Of a stretch of 64,000 nucleotides of DNA, positions 52,187 to 61,748 are shown one piece after another (positions within the stretch are counted from its first letter, which is position 1; each line of letters starts with the position of its first letter). Below the pieces are notes generated by a model. The model did no database searches and was not told the origin of the DNA. It saw only the letters and a list, made by a program, of their open reading frames with translations. This DNA comes from Oscillospiraceae bacterium (GTDB lineage: Bacteria; Bacillota; Clostridia; Oscillospirales; Ruminococcaceae): assembly GCA_017847835.1 (NCBI GenBank), contig JAGASH010000008.1, positions 434,001 through 498,000 on the forward strand, given 5' to 3'. A program made the translations under genes and the position numbers.

Positions 52187-52552
52187 ATGGCTTTATTCGA
52201 CACCACGGCTTTCCGCATAATCGAACAAGGAATGAGCGTTATGTGGACAAAGCAGCAAATCATTGCACAGAATATCACCAATCAGGATACCCCCGACTAT
52301 AACTGCAAGTATCTTGATTTCGGCGGGATTTTAAGGGACAAAATCCGCGCCGACGGCTCTATAAAGAAGGAACTTAACATTCAACAGCGTCTTATCGTCG
52401 ATACCATTACTGATGACCAGGCTGACGGAAACAACGTTGATATGGACGTGCAGAGCGCAGAGGCAGTGAAAACGGCTTACTGGCTCGACGGGCTCATCAA
52501 CCAGATGAACGGCAACTTCACGCGCATTAGAAGCGCTATCGTGACCAAGTAA
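52187..52552 (+). CDS. flgB: flagellar basal-body rod protein FlgB
   Basis: The 121-residue proximal rod subunit has the N-terminal rod motif (IIAQNITNQDTPDYNCKYLDF) and the C-terminal helix (MDVQSAEAVKTAYWLDGLINQMNGNF) that polymerises with other rod proteins. It opens a 12-kb flagellar operon and is preceded by AGAGGAAATGAGG. flgC follows after 10 bases. Length is a little below the family average. Confidence 0.93.
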   Translation: MALFDTTAFRIIEQGMSVMWTKQQIIAQNITNQDTPDYNCKYLDFGGILRDKIRADGSIKKELNIQQRLIVDTITDDQADGNNVDMDVQSAEAVKTAYWLDGLINQMNGNFTRIRSAIVTK

Positions 52553-52562
52553 GGAGTAGATT

Positions 52563-53027
52563 ATGGCTTTTTTGAGTTCGCTTAATATCCCGCTTTCGGG
52601 TATGACCGCGCAGCGCTTCCGCTTCGACATCATCTCGCAGAACATCGCAAACGCCGATGACTACGCGACCAATCCCGAGGACGTTTACTGCCGCAAGATG
52701 ACCGTTTTCGCGGAGGACAGGAGTTTCAAGAAGATGCTTCGCGTCAACTTGCAGAGCGGCGAGCTGGATTTGAACAGATTTAACTACGTTCAGCTCAAGG
52801 GCGTTGAGGCAACGCAGGTTGTCGATGACCCCACTCCTCCTACGCCCGTTTACAGCCCCGATAACCCACTTGCAGACGAGTTCGGCTATGTCTATGAATC
52901 AAACGTAAACGTTGTCGTAGAGCAGGCTGACGCTATCGCTGCCTCGAACGGCTACAACGCAAACAAGGAAATCTTCGAGCTGATGAAGTCGATGACTTCT
53001 GCGGCGCTCAACATCGGCAAGGGCTGA
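52563..53027 (+). CDS. flgC: flagellar basal-body rod protein FlgC
   Basis: The 154-residue rod subunit shows SLNIPLSGMTAQRFRFDIISQNIANADDY at the N-terminus and DAIAASNGYNANKEIFELMKSMTSAALNIGKG at the C-terminus, the two helices of the rod/hook family. The middle is Thr/Pro-rich (DDPTPPTPVYSPDNP). AAGGAG precedes the ATG. Confidence 0.94.
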   Translation: MAFLSSLNIPLSGMTAQRFRFDIISQNIANADDYATNPEDVYCRKMTVFAEDRSFKKMLRVNLQSGELDLNRFNYVQLKGVEATQVVDDPTPPTPVYSPDNPLADEFGYVYESNVNVVVEQADAIAASNGYNANKEIFELMKSMTSAALNIGKG

Positions 53028-53056
53028 TGAACGAACTTTGATAAGAGGTACATAAA

Positions 53057-53401
53057 ATGTCACTTTATTCAATCAGCCCGCTTTTCGGGCTTAACCCGCT
53101 TGAAGAACTTCAGCCGATGGACAGAATGGACAAAATGCTCCCTATCGGCGCAACAAGCGTGCCTGTTGTGGACACGCAGAACGCTTCTTTCCTCGATATC
53201 TTCAGAGGGCTTGTCACAAACGTTATCGAAACTAACGAGCAGGTTGACCGCGACGCAATCGACCTTATGCTCGGCAATATCGACAACATCGCCGAAATGC
53301 AGGCGAATATCGAAAAGGCAAACACTGCCGTTGACGTTCTCGTAACCGTCAAAAACGAGGTTCTGAGCGCGTACAACTCGATTATCAATATGCAGATTTA
53401 A
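53057..53401 (+). CDS. fliE: flagellar hook-basal body complex protein FliE
   Basis: The 114-residue protein joins the MS ring to the rod. The C-terminal two-thirds (FLDIFRGLVTNVIETNEQVDRDAIDLMLGNIDNIAEMQANIEKA and VTVKNEVLSAYNSIINMQI) match the helical FliE pattern. The first ~40 residues are variable. AAGAGG precedes the ATG; fliF follows at 41 bases. Confidence 0.92.
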   Translation: MSLYSISPLFGLNPLEELQPMDRMDKMLPIGATSVPVVDTQNASFLDIFRGLVTNVIETNEQVDRDAIDLMLGNIDNIAEMQANIEKANTAVDVLVTVKNEVLSAYNSIINMQI

Positions 53402-53442
53402 GGCTGCTTGATTTTATTTTACAAGAACCCAGAGGTTTTTAG

Positions 53443-55110
53443 ATGAACGAAAAAGTCAAAAAGATTACCGTCAAGGTAAAAGAAAAGTGGACGGGATTTT
53501 CAAAGGCAATCAAGATAATGGTTGTCGCAATTCCGATTGCGATAATCGCGATAATCATTGTGCTGGCAGTTCTCCTCAACCACAAGGACAGAGGAGTGCT
53601 GTTTTCGGGACTTTCCACAACCGAGGCAGGCGAAATTGTCAGCGCGATAAACTCGCTCGGCGTTACCGACGTAACCCTCCGCGACAACGGTGATATCGTT
53701 GTTCCCGCGGAAAATATCGACAGCCTGCGTATGCAGCTCTCGGTTCAGGGTTACCCGAAAAATGCCAAAAACTATGATATCTGGAACGACGGAATTGACT
53801 TGTGGTCAACCGATACCGACAAGCGCGAGGTTCAGCGCCAGCAGCGTGAAACCAACATTGCCGCGACGCTCCGACTGCTTGAACCGGTAGCTTCGGCAAC
53901 CGTCACTCTCGATATCCCGAAAACCCGTGATTACGTCATCACCGATACTAAAGAGGTGCCGAGATGCTCGGTTTTGCTGAAATTACGCAACGACGACGAG
54001 CTCACGAATGCCGAGGTAAGAGGTATTTTCAGGCTGGTTGAAACGAGCGTCGAGAACCTCACAATCGACAACATCTCCGTTACCGACACTCTCGGACGTT
54101 CGTATTTGTGGATTTCCGAGGAAGAGGAGCAAAACGGTCAGAAGGACGCTTCGGGTGTTTCCGTTGCCCGTAAACGTCAGCAGTTCGTGCTTGAAATGCA
54201 GAACGCTCTCACAAGTCAGCTCCGCGACTCTTTAGCCACCGTTTATGGCGAGAAGAACTACACCGTGAATGTTTCGGCTATCCTCAATTATGACGCGAAA
54301 AAGGTTGAGTCAACCGAATATGTGCCGGTTGAGGGGACAAATTCGGGCGTTCTCGACCACGAACAGCATATTATCGCCTCGGACCAGCTCGATACCTCGG
54401 GCAACGTCATCGGTACATCTCCGAACGCGGATTTGTCGCCGGATTACCCGACAATCGAGGGCTTGGTTGACGGTGAAAAGTATTATTATCGGAGAGACGA
54501 AAATCAGTATGACGTCACCAACATAAAGACGACTATCGAAAAGGACGGTTACAGTATCGACAAGCTCACAGTCGGCGTTGCAATCAACCGCACAAACCTC
54601 ACCGAGGGTGAACGCGAGCAAATTCGCGGGTGGGTTGCAGCGGCTGCGGGCACGGATATCGCAAACGTTGCCGTTCACAACGAGGCATTCGCTCTCACCA
54701 CTAATAATGGTACAACAGTCGGCGATGGAAGCGGACTCGGAATTTACACGCGTCCCGTGGATTCGTTCAGAAACACGCTGTTGTTCGTGGTTATCGGTCT
54801 TGGCGTGCTGCTGGTGCTGCTGCTTATCGCTTCGCTCTTCGTCAGCAAGAGCCGCAAGCGCAAAATCCGCCGCAGACAGGAACAGGCGCTTGCCGCAGCG
54901 CAGGCTGCCGCAGAGAGCGCTTATTCCGGTGCAGCAACTATGGGTGAAGCACCGCAGGAGGTTGACTTCAATATCGCAAGCCTCACCGAAGAGGCAGGCA
55001 AGGATTCCCGCGAAACAATCCTCAAACGCGAAATCGCGGAATTTGCCAATACAAATCCCGAAATCGTCGCTTCGATTATCAAGAATTTGCTTCGCGACGA
55101 AAACTCATAA
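53443..55110 (+). CDS. fliF: flagellar M-ring protein FliF
   Basis: The 555-residue MS-ring subunit has a first membrane helix (IMVVAIPIAIIAIIIVLAVLL), the SpoIIIAG/secretin-like ring domains (DRGVLFSGLSTTEAGEIVSAINSLGV, ASATVTLDIPKTRDY, ARVSVLL-type RCSVLLKL), a second helix (TLLFVVIGLGVLLVLLLIASLFV) and a C-terminal FliG-binding tail (REIAEFANTNPEIVASIIKNLLRDE). An AGAGG site precedes the ATG. It is slightly longer than Bacillus FliF. Confidence 0.95.
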   Translation: MNEKVKKITVKVKEKWTGFSKAIKIMVVAIPIAIIAIIIVLAVLLNHKDRGVLFSGLSTTEAGEIVSAINSLGVTDVTLRDNGDIVVPAENIDSLRMQLSVQGYPKNAKNYDIWNDGIDLWSTDTDKREVQRQQRETNIAATLRLLEPVASATVTLDIPKTRDYVITDTKEVPRCSVLLKLRNDDELTNAEVRGIFRLVETSVENLTIDNISVTDTLGRSYLWISEEEEQNGQKDASGVSVARKRQQFVLEMQNALTSQLRDSLATVYGEKNYTVNVSAILNYDAKKVESTEYVPVEGTNSGVLDHEQHIIASDQLDTSGNVIGTSPNADLSPDYPTIEGLVDGEKYYYRRDENQYDVTNIKTTIEKDGYSIDKLTVGVAINRTNLTEGEREQIRGWVAAAAGTDIANVAVHNEAFALTTNNGTTVGDGSGLGIYTRPVDSFRNTLLFVVIGLGVLLVLLLIASLFVSKSRKRKIRRRQEQALAAAQAAAESAYSGAATMGEAPQEVDFNIASLTEEAGKDSRETILKREIAEFANTNPEIVASIIKNLLRDENS

Positions 55111-55131
55111 TTTTGATTTGGGAGTGATTTT

Positions 55132-56151
55132 ATGGCTTCAAAACAGCAGGACGGCGAGCTTGCACCCGCAAAAAAGGTTGCTCTTGTGCTCGCTTCAATG
55201 GGTGCTGAAACCGCGTCCTCGATATACAAACACCTGTCCGACGACGATGTAGAAACGATTTCCGTCGAGCTTGCCCGTATGGAATACCACTCGATTGATG
55301 TCGTCGAGGAGGTTCTCAACGAGTTTTACGAGCTTTGCCTTACGCAGAAGGTTGTCACCGAGGGCGGTCTTGACTATGCGAGAAGCGTTCTCGAAAAGGC
55401 ATTCGGCGCGGAGGCAGCCGACTCGCTGCTCAATCGTATCACAAAGCAGCTCGAAACCAAGTCCTTCGACTTCGTGAGAAAAGCTGACTATAAAAACCTG
55501 CTCGCAATAGTACAGAACGAGCACCCGCAGACAATCGCGCTCATCCTCTCCTACGCGAGAACCGACCAGGCTTCGGCGATTTTGTCCGAGCTGCCGAAGG
55601 AAAAGCGCGTCGAGGTTGTCGAGAGAATTGCAAATATGGACAGAGCCTCGCCCGAGGTTGTCAAGGCAATTGAAGGCTCGCTTGAGAAGAAGTTCGCGAC
55701 GCTTGCTTCGTCCGACTCTATGGAAGTCGGCGGTATAAGCTACGTTGCGGAGATTATGAACAACGTGGACAGAGCGACAGAAAAGTACATCTTCGACGAG
55801 CTGTCGGCGCGCGACCAGAAGCTTGCCGACCTCATCAAGCAGAAGATGTTCGTTTTCGAGGATATCGTGCGGCTCGACGCAAAGGATATTCAGGAGTTTG
55901 TCAAGCAGGTCGATTCCAAGGACCTCGCGGTTGCTATCAAGGGCTCGACGCAGGAAGTTGCGGAGTGCATTTTCGCGAATATTTCCAGCCGTGCGCGTGA
56001 GAATTTGCAGGCTGATATCGAGTACCTGCACAATGTTCGTATGCGTGATGTTGACGAGGCTCAGCAGAGAATTGTCGGCATTATCAGACGTCTTGAGCAG
56101 GAGGGCGCAATCACAATTACCCGCGGCGGCGGAGATGAAATCATCGCATAA
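55132..56151 (+). CDS. fliG: flagellar motor switch protein FliG
   Basis: The 339-residue rotor protein links FliF to the C ring and contacts the stator. The N domain (KKVALVLASMGAETASSIYKHL), the middle EHPQTIALILSYARTDQASAILSELP (EHPQ motif), and the C domain with the charged torque helix (LIKQKMFVFEDIVRLDAKDIQEFVKQVDSKDLAVAIKGS) are all present. Length is standard. GGGAG precedes the ATG. Confidence 0.96.
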   Translation: MASKQQDGELAPAKKVALVLASMGAETASSIYKHLSDDDVETISVELARMEYHSIDVVEEVLNEFYELCLTQKVVTEGGLDYARSVLEKAFGAEAADSLLNRITKQLETKSFDFVRKADYKNLLAIVQNEHPQTIALILSYARTDQASAILSELPKEKRVEVVERIANMDRASPEVVKAIEGSLEKKFATLASSDSMEVGGISYVAEIMNNVDRATEKYIFDELSARDQKLADLIKQKMFVFEDIVRLDAKDIQEFVKQVDSKDLAVAIKGSTQEVAECIFANISSRARENLQADIEYLHNVRMRDVDEAQQRIVGIIRRLEQEGAITITRGGGDEIIA

Positions 56152-56192
56152 CAGAGCGGTTTTCGTAATTTTAGTAACGGAGGAGATTGTTT

Positions 56193-57161
56193 TTGTCGGT
56201 TTATAAATATAATTCAATCCGTTACAACGGCGGGGTTGACATCGCAAACACACTCAATACACGCAGGGAAATACCTGTCGATAAGGTTCAGCCCGAGCCG
56301 AGCGCTCCCGAGGAAACACCGAAGCCCGAGGTTCGGGAAACACCGCGTGTTTCCGCCGAGGATACGCTGGCAAAGCGCGAGGCTGAGCTGAAGCTTGCAG
56401 CAGAGGAGCTCGAAAGGCGCAAACGTGAGCTTGTCGCGCTCAAAGAACAGTACATTGAACAGGGAAAACAGGTTATCATTGAGGCGAAGCGACGTGCCGA
56501 CGGTATCGTGAATAATGCAAATGCCGAGGCAGAAGCGATTGTAAGGGACGCTGAGAAAAAGCGCGACGATGTGCTGATAAAGGCGCGTGCAGAGGGCTTC
56601 GAGCAGGGCAAAAAGGACGGAGCGGCGCTTGCGCTCACTGAGAGCAGAAATATTCTCGACGAGGCGCGCGATTTCTCCGACAAGATAAACACGGGCAAGG
56701 CAGAGCTTTTCGCAAAGTACGAGAAGGATATCTACGACACCGTGATGGATATTGCCAACAAGGTGACGATGAACAGTATGTCCGTCAAGGACGGGACGGC
56801 TGCGAAAAAGCTGATAAAGGCTGCCGCGAAGGATTTCCGGAATTCGCAGCTTATCCGCATAACCCTTGACGAAAACGACGCGTCAATCGAGCTTTCGGGC
56901 GACTACGAGTACCTCAAAGAATTGTGCGGCGGTATGGCGCACGTTGAGGTTGAGCTGCTCGCGGACGCTGAGCCCGGCACGGTTATCGTGGACAACGGTG
57001 AGGAAATCACCGACGCGGGCATTATGACGCAGCTTCGTATGATAAGGGAGCTCGGTGACGGAAAGTTCAAGGGAGTTTCCCCGAAAAAGCGTTCTTCACG
57101 GCGCAAAAAGTCTGAGGACGAGGACGCTTCCGCGGAAAACGACGAGGGCGAGGAAGAATAA
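56193..57161 (+). CDS. fliH: flagellar assembly protein FliH
   Basis: The 322-residue protein regulates the FliI export ATPase. A Pro/Glu-rich stretch (~35-60) leads to a long charged coiled coil (~60-150, KREAELKLAAEELERRKREL...), then the FliH/YscL domain (ARAEGFEQGKKDGAALAL, IANKVTMNSMSVKDG) and an acidic tail (SEDEDASAENDEGEEE). The start is a TTG at 56193, spaced 8 bases from GGAGGA; the in-frame TTG at 56187 is too close. It is longer than typical FliH because of the coil and tail. Confidence 0.88.
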   Translation: MSVYKYNSIRYNGGVDIANTLNTRREIPVDKVQPEPSAPEETPKPEVRETPRVSAEDTLAKREAELKLAAEELERRKRELVALKEQYIEQGKQVIIEAKRRADGIVNNANAEAEAIVRDAEKKRDDVLIKARAEGFEQGKKDGAALALTESRNILDEARDFSDKINTGKAELFAKYEKDIYDTVMDIANKVTMNSMSVKDGTAAKKLIKAAAKDFRNSQLIRITLDENDASIELSGDYEYLKELCGGMAHVEVELLADAEPGTVIVDNGEEITDAGIMTQLRMIRELGDGKFKGVSPKKRSSRRKKSEDEDASAENDEGEEE

Positions 57162-57223
57162 GCCGCAGTTTTCGTTGATTTCAAGCGTGCGGCAGATGAA
57201 GAACAAGCCGTGACGGAGGCTTT

Positions 57224-57364
57224 ATGGGTGAAGTTATTGACTTCGTTTTGGAGTTTATCGGAGATATAATTGATTTTTTTGATTCGCGGAAAAAGCGTAA
57301 ACCCCGCGAGAAGGATAAAATCGTACAGACTGATGTTCCCGAGGAAAACGGTTACGAAGAATAA
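57224..57364 (+). CDS. 46-aa microprotein between fliH and fliI
   Basis: From ATG 57224 to TAA 57364 lies a 46-residue frame with a proper GGAGG ribosome site 4 bases upstream. The N-terminal half is an amphipathic, acidic-hydrophobic helix (MGEVIDFVLEFIGDIIDFFD), then a basic patch (SRKKRKPREKDK) and an acidic end (VPEENGYEE). Known operons of this type go straight from fliH to fliI. It may bind the membrane surface or the export apparatus; this is inference. Confidence 0.55.
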   Translation: MGEVIDFVLEFIGDIIDFFDSRKKRKPREKDKIVQTDVPEENGYEE

Positions 57365-57481
57365 CGAGGCTTTGGGCAAAATTTCCGAAATCATTGGAAA
57401 ATCACTAAAAATTTCGTTAATTCCGACGATATATTATATAGGTACGGCAGGAAACTGCCGAAACGGAGCGGAGGAGCAAAA

Positions 57482-58795
57482 GTGTTAGATTTGGCGGGTT
57501 TCCGCTCGGATATACAGAATGCCGAGCTTTTTCGGTATATGGGTAAAATCGAGAAAATTGTCGGTATGACCATTGAAGCGAGCGGTCCTGCAGCGAATAT
57601 CGGCGACGTTTGCCGTATTTTTTCAAAGGACAGGTCATCGTACATAAAAGCTGAGGTTGTCGGCTTCAACAAGAGCAATATCCTGCTGATGCCGTACACC
57701 GATATCGAGGGCATAGGCCCCGGAAGTATCGTCGATAACACGGGCGACAAGCTCACCGTCAAGGCGGGCTCGGAGCTTATCGGAAGGATTGTAGACGCGG
57801 CGGGCGGCGCTCTGGACGGGCTCGGAGAAATCGAGTGTACCGACGAGGTGCCTATCACGGGAATTCCCGTTAACCCCTTCACAAGACCGCCTATTCACGA
57901 GAAAATCGAGCTCGGAGTTAAGGCAATCGACGGAACTTTGCTTATGGGCAAAGGTCAGAGAATGGGCATTTTCGCGGGCTCGGGCGTCGGAAAATCTACG
58001 CTTATGGGTATGATTGCGCGAAAGGTCAAGGCTGACATCAACGTAATCGCGCTTGTCGGAGAACGTGGACGAGAGGTTCGCGAGTTTATCGAACGCGACC
58101 TCGGTGAAGAGGGTATGGCTCGCTCGGTTCTGGTTGTGGCAACGTCCGACCAGCCCGCGATGATGCGCTCAAAAGCTCCGCTCACGGCAACCGCAATCGC
58201 CGAGTATTTTATGAAGCAGGGCAAGGACGTTTTGCTGATGATGGACAGCCTCACGCGTTATGCAATGGCACTTCGCGAGGTTGGTCTTGCGACAGGTGAG
58301 CCGCCTATCGCGAGAGGTTACACGCCGTCCATTTACAGCGCGCTTCCAAAGCTGCTAGAGCGCGCGGGAAACTTCCCCGAGGGCTCTATCACGGGTATCT
58401 ACACGGTGCTTGTCGAGGGCGACGACACAAACGAGCCTATCGCGGATACCGTTCGCGGTATCATTGATGGACACATTATCCTGTCGAGAAAAATCGCCGC
58501 GCAGAACCACTATCCCGCAATCGACGTTCTGCCGAGCGTTTCGCGACTGATGGACGAAATCGCTTCTCCCGCGCACAAAGAGGCTGCGGGAAAGCTGAGA
58601 AACCTTTTGTCGCTTTATAACAACAACTACGATTTGATTTCAATCGGCGCCTACAAGCACGGCACAAACCCGCAGCTTGACGAGGCGATTAACAAAATAG
58701 ACGCGATAAACCGCTTCCTCACGCAGGGAAGAAAAGAGAGCTTCCCGATTGAAGAAACCGTGAAAATGCTGGTTGACGCGGTGAGTGACAAATAA
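57482..58795 (+). CDS. fliI: flagellum-specific ATP synthase FliI (export ATPase)
   Basis: The 437-residue ATPase powers flagellar type III export. It has the Walker A GIFAGSGVGKSTLMGM, VIALVGERGREVREF, Walker B VLLMMDSLTRYAMALREVGLA, and the export-ATPase consensus PSVFALLPKLLERAG-type PSIYSALPKLLERAG. The C-terminus is helical as in secretion ATPases. The start is GTG at 57482 with GGAGGAG 6 bases upstream. It is separated from fliH by a 320-base gap that holds only the 46-aa frame. Confidence 0.96.
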   Translation: MLDLAGFRSDIQNAELFRYMGKIEKIVGMTIEASGPAANIGDVCRIFSKDRSSYIKAEVVGFNKSNILLMPYTDIEGIGPGSIVDNTGDKLTVKAGSELIGRIVDAAGGALDGLGEIECTDEVPITGIPVNPFTRPPIHEKIELGVKAIDGTLLMGKGQRMGIFAGSGVGKSTLMGMIARKVKADINVIALVGERGREVREFIERDLGEEGMARSVLVVATSDQPAMMRSKAPLTATAIAEYFMKQGKDVLLMMDSLTRYAMALREVGLATGEPPIARGYTPSIYSALPKLLERAGNFPEGSITGIYTVLVEGDDTNEPIADTVRGIIDGHIILSRKIAAQNHYPAIDVLPSVSRLMDEIASPAHKEAAGKLRNLLSLYNNNYDLISIGAYKHGTNPQLDEAINKIDAINRFLTQGRKESFPIEETVKMLVDAVSDK

Positions 58796-58814
58796 GTCGG
58801 ATTAGGTGGTATTG

Positions 58815-59273
58815 ATGAAGCAGTTTCAGTTTACCCTGCAAAAGCTGATGGACTTCCGTGAGCAGGAGCTCGACCGTCAGAAAAACGCGCTCGCGGTGCT
58901 TCAGGGCGACCTGAAGCGCATAAACGACAGGCGCGAGGAGCTCACGCAAAAGGTAATCAAATACTCAAATGACCTTGTGACGTCAAGTGCAGTCGGTCTT
59001 CCCGCAGCGGAAATCAGTATGAGAAAGCGCTATATCGTGACTTTACAGCAGGAAATCCACGAGTGCGAGCAGCGCGCAATCCTCAAGCAGCAGGAGATTG
59101 ACAAGCAGCTTTCGGTTGTCGTGGACGCAACAAAGGACGTGCGCACGCTTGAAAAGCTCGAAGAAAAGCAGCTCGAAGAGTATAAGGCTGCCGAGGGCAA
59201 GGAAAACGAGCTTTTCATCGAGGAGTTTGTGAGCGGCGGCGCTGTCAGAAGCGCAATCGCGGCACAAAAATAA
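58815..59273 (+). CDS. fliJ: flagellar export protein FliJ
   Basis: The 152-residue protein is almost wholly coiled coil (FTLQKLMDFREQELDRQKNALAVLQGDLKRINDRREEL onward), the FliJ/YscO stalk that couples FliI to the export gate. Position right after fliI supports the call. AGGTGG precedes the ATG at 58815; the frame opens at 58806. Confidence 0.9.
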   Translation: MKQFQFTLQKLMDFREQELDRQKNALAVLQGDLKRINDRREELTQKVIKYSNDLVTSSAVGLPAAEISMRKRYIVTLQQEIHECEQRAILKQQEIDKQLSVVVDATKDVRTLEKLEEKQLEEYKAAEGKENELFIEEFVSGGAVRSAIAAQK

Positions 59274-59333
59274 GTTCGATATCAATGGCATTTGCCTTGA
59301 TATACATATTATAATCAGGAAAGAGGTGAGAAA

Positions 59334-60857
59334 ATGGCAGTTAGCTTGACGCCAAATACGGCAAATCTGCGAAGCGATTTTGCGATTTCGGACGCGGCAA
59401 TGGCTGGGAGGAACTTTGACGCGGCGGCTCAGGCAGACCAACAGCAAAGCTCGAAGTTCGAGGAAATGCTCGCGCAGTTTGACAGCAAATCCGAGAAATT
59501 CCGTGAGGTTCAACAGGCGATTGACGACGGGAAATACGACGTGCCGACGCTTGAAGAGCTCGAAAAGGCAGGCATAATCTACATCGACAAGGAAACGGGA
59601 CGGGTAATGCCCGAAAATCCGCGCGACTTAGCGATGAAGGAGCTCAAAGGCGAGATTGATACGGAAAATCTTCCGATTGAGCTGCTCACACCCGAGTTTT
59701 TGCAGGCGCTTTCACAGTTCAGCGAGAACGCTTCCGAGAAAATTCCCGAGGAATTCTTCCCGAGCGAAGAACCCGTCAAAAACGACTTCTCAAAGCAGAT
59801 TTCGGACAGCGGAGTTTTAGCGGAGCTTGCCCAGCTTTTGAAAGTAATGACGGGCGAAACGGCTGAAAATGCTGAGCTTGTCGAGGTAACCGAGCAAATC
59901 GCGGTTTCAGAGGTTGCGGCGGTGCAGACCGAGCTGGTTTCCGAGCTTCCGAAGGTCACCGAGCAAAAACCGCAGACAAGCGAAAACGGCAGATTTGACG
60001 CGTTTGTGCAGAGTGACGAAACGGCTGAAATTCCCGCAGCGTTTGCTCAAAACACCGATAATTCGCAGAACAGCGCGGATTTCGGACGGCAGAGCAGCAC
60101 GCAAAACGAGGTTCCCAAGGAGCTTCAAAATCTCGGCGAGGATAAGCTGAACGCGCTTCAGAAGGCGGTTTCCGAGGGTGAAATCTCAAAGGTTGAGGTC
60201 AAGACAAGCGAGGTTCCCGAGCAGAAGCAGGCGGTTGAAATTCCCGAGAAGACCGAGCAAACAGCGGAATTTCCCGAGCAAATTCAGCGAAACGAAAGCG
60301 TAAAAAGCACCGTGAGCGAGGAGCTCGAAATGCTCAAAAACGCGAAAGCAAAGCCCGTTTCCGAGCAGACAAATGCTCCCGTGAACGCGCAAAACCCGTT
60401 GAACGCAGACAGTCCGATTGTTTTCAGGCGCGAGGACGGCGAGGTTTCCGTAAGACCGAGCGAAATCGTAAGCCAGACAATGAAGGCGGTTGAAACGGCG
60501 ATTTCCGAGAACAAGGAGCAGACCGAGTATTCGCTCGTGCTCAATCCCGAGGAGCTCGGAAGAATTACCGTCAAAATGACCAAGGCGGCGGACGGCGCGG
60601 TTTCCGTGACGATTGCGGCTGAAAACGCAAGAACACAGCGAGTTCTCGAACAGCACAGCGAGCTTATGCAGTCTAATCTGAAGGACAGCGGAGTTAATCT
60701 CGAAAGCTGGCAGACGGTTCGTGAGTCGCAGCAGGAAGCATACGCGCAGGACTTCAACGGCAGCAGCAAAAATCCCTATTTCACGCAGGAAAACCAAGGC
60801 GATAACCAAGATGACGACGACGAAAAATCCTTCGCGGACATCATCGCGGCTATGTAA
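59334..60857 (+). CDS. fliK: flagellar hook-length control protein FliK
   Basis: The 507-residue ruler/switch protein has a long low-complexity Glu/Gln/Thr/Pro-rich N-terminal ruler (residues ~1-360) and a compact C-terminal Flg_hook domain (NPEELGRITVKMTKAADGAVSVTIAAENARTQRVLEQHSELMQSNLKDSGVNLESW). The latter flips export specificity when the hook is complete. AGAGGTGAG precedes the ATG. Position between fliJ and flgD is standard. Confidence 0.9.
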   Translation: MAVSLTPNTANLRSDFAISDAAMAGRNFDAAAQADQQQSSKFEEMLAQFDSKSEKFREVQQAIDDGKYDVPTLEELEKAGIIYIDKETGRVMPENPRDLAMKELKGEIDTENLPIELLTPEFLQALSQFSENASEKIPEEFFPSEEPVKNDFSKQISDSGVLAELAQLLKVMTGETAENAELVEVTEQIAVSEVAAVQTELVSELPKVTEQKPQTSENGRFDAFVQSDETAEIPAAFAQNTDNSQNSADFGRQSSTQNEVPKELQNLGEDKLNALQKAVSEGEISKVEVKTSEVPEQKQAVEIPEKTEQTAEFPEQIQRNESVKSTVSEELEMLKNAKAKPVSEQTNAPVNAQNPLNADSPIVFRREDGEVSVRPSEIVSQTMKAVETAISENKEQTEYSLVLNPEELGRITVKMTKAADGAVSVTIAAENARTQRVLEQHSELMQSNLKDSGVNLESWQTVRESQQEAYAQDFNGSSKNPYFTQENQGDNQDDDDEKSFADIIAAM

Positions 60858-60878
60858 TTCAAGAAAGGAGGAAAATTT

Positions 60879-61727
60879 ATGCCAACAGATATTTCGGGCA
60901 TTCTGTCATCATCGCAGCAGGCACAGTCCAACTACGAAAAGTACAAGGACAAATACGTTGACGCGACAAACGAGCTCGTAAATTCGGAAACCTTTATGCA
61001 GCTTCTGGTTGCGGAAATGACAAATCAGGACCCGCTTGAGCCTACATCGAACACCGAGTTTATCTCGCAGCTCGCGACTTTCAGCCAGATGCAGTACGCG
61101 CGCGACTCCAGCACTTACGCTATGGCAAACTATGCGGCAAGTCTTGTCGGAAAAACAGCGACGGCTTCCAAGATGGAAGGCAAAAATCTCGTGTCAAAAA
61201 CGGGTGTTGTTGAAAGCGTAACCAAGAACACCTCGAACAACAGCTACACCGTGAAAATCGACGGCGAAAGCTTTGATTTGTCGAAAATCACCGCGGTTAA
61301 GGAAACCGAAAAGGAAAGCATCTCGGACAGCACGGACGGTCTTCTGAACACTCAGAACGCGCTCGGCGACAGCATTGCAAGAGCTTCTTCAATGGTCGGT
61401 ATGTACGCGTCAGTCAAGAAAACCGAAAACGGTGTTTCCACATCGGACGAGGGCTTTATCGCTTCTATCCGCATAAAGGACGGAGTTATTTCGGCGGTCA
61501 TCAACGACAGAGTTTACGCGCTCGCAGACATCACAGAGGTTACATACGCCACCGTTATTGAGGACAATACGCAGGGCGGTGAACAGGACGTTATCGACAG
61601 CAATGAGGAAGAAACCGCGCTTCAGATGGGCGCAATCATTCCCGACAATAACCTTGAAGATATCGCAGACCTCGTTGAAGAAGAGGACGAAGAACAGATA
61701 GCGGCAGTTCAGGGTATCGAGGGCTGA
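60879..61727 (+). CDS. flgD: flagellar hook capping protein FlgD
   Basis: The 282-residue scaffold caps the growing hook. The N-terminal conserved stretch (NSETFMQLLVAEMTNQDPLEPTSNTEFISQLATFSQMQ) is diagnostic; the middle holds the flgD Ig/Tudor-like segment (LVGKTATASKMEGKNLV...). The C-terminus is unusually acidic (EEDEEQIAAVQGIEG) and about 100 residues longer than the short Bacillus form. AAGGAGG precedes the ATG. Confidence 0.93.
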   Translation: MPTDISGILSSSQQAQSNYEKYKDKYVDATNELVNSETFMQLLVAEMTNQDPLEPTSNTEFISQLATFSQMQYARDSSTYAMANYAASLVGKTATASKMEGKNLVSKTGVVESVTKNTSNNSYTVKIDGESFDLSKITAVKETEKESISDSTDGLLNTQNALGDSIARASSMVGMYASVKKTENGVSTSDEGFIASIRIKDGVISAVINDRVYALADITEVTYATVIEDNTQGGEQDVIDSNEEETALQMGAIIPDNNLEDIADLVEEEDEEQIAAVQGIEG

Positions 61728-61748
61728 TTTTGCAAGGAGGCTTGTTTT

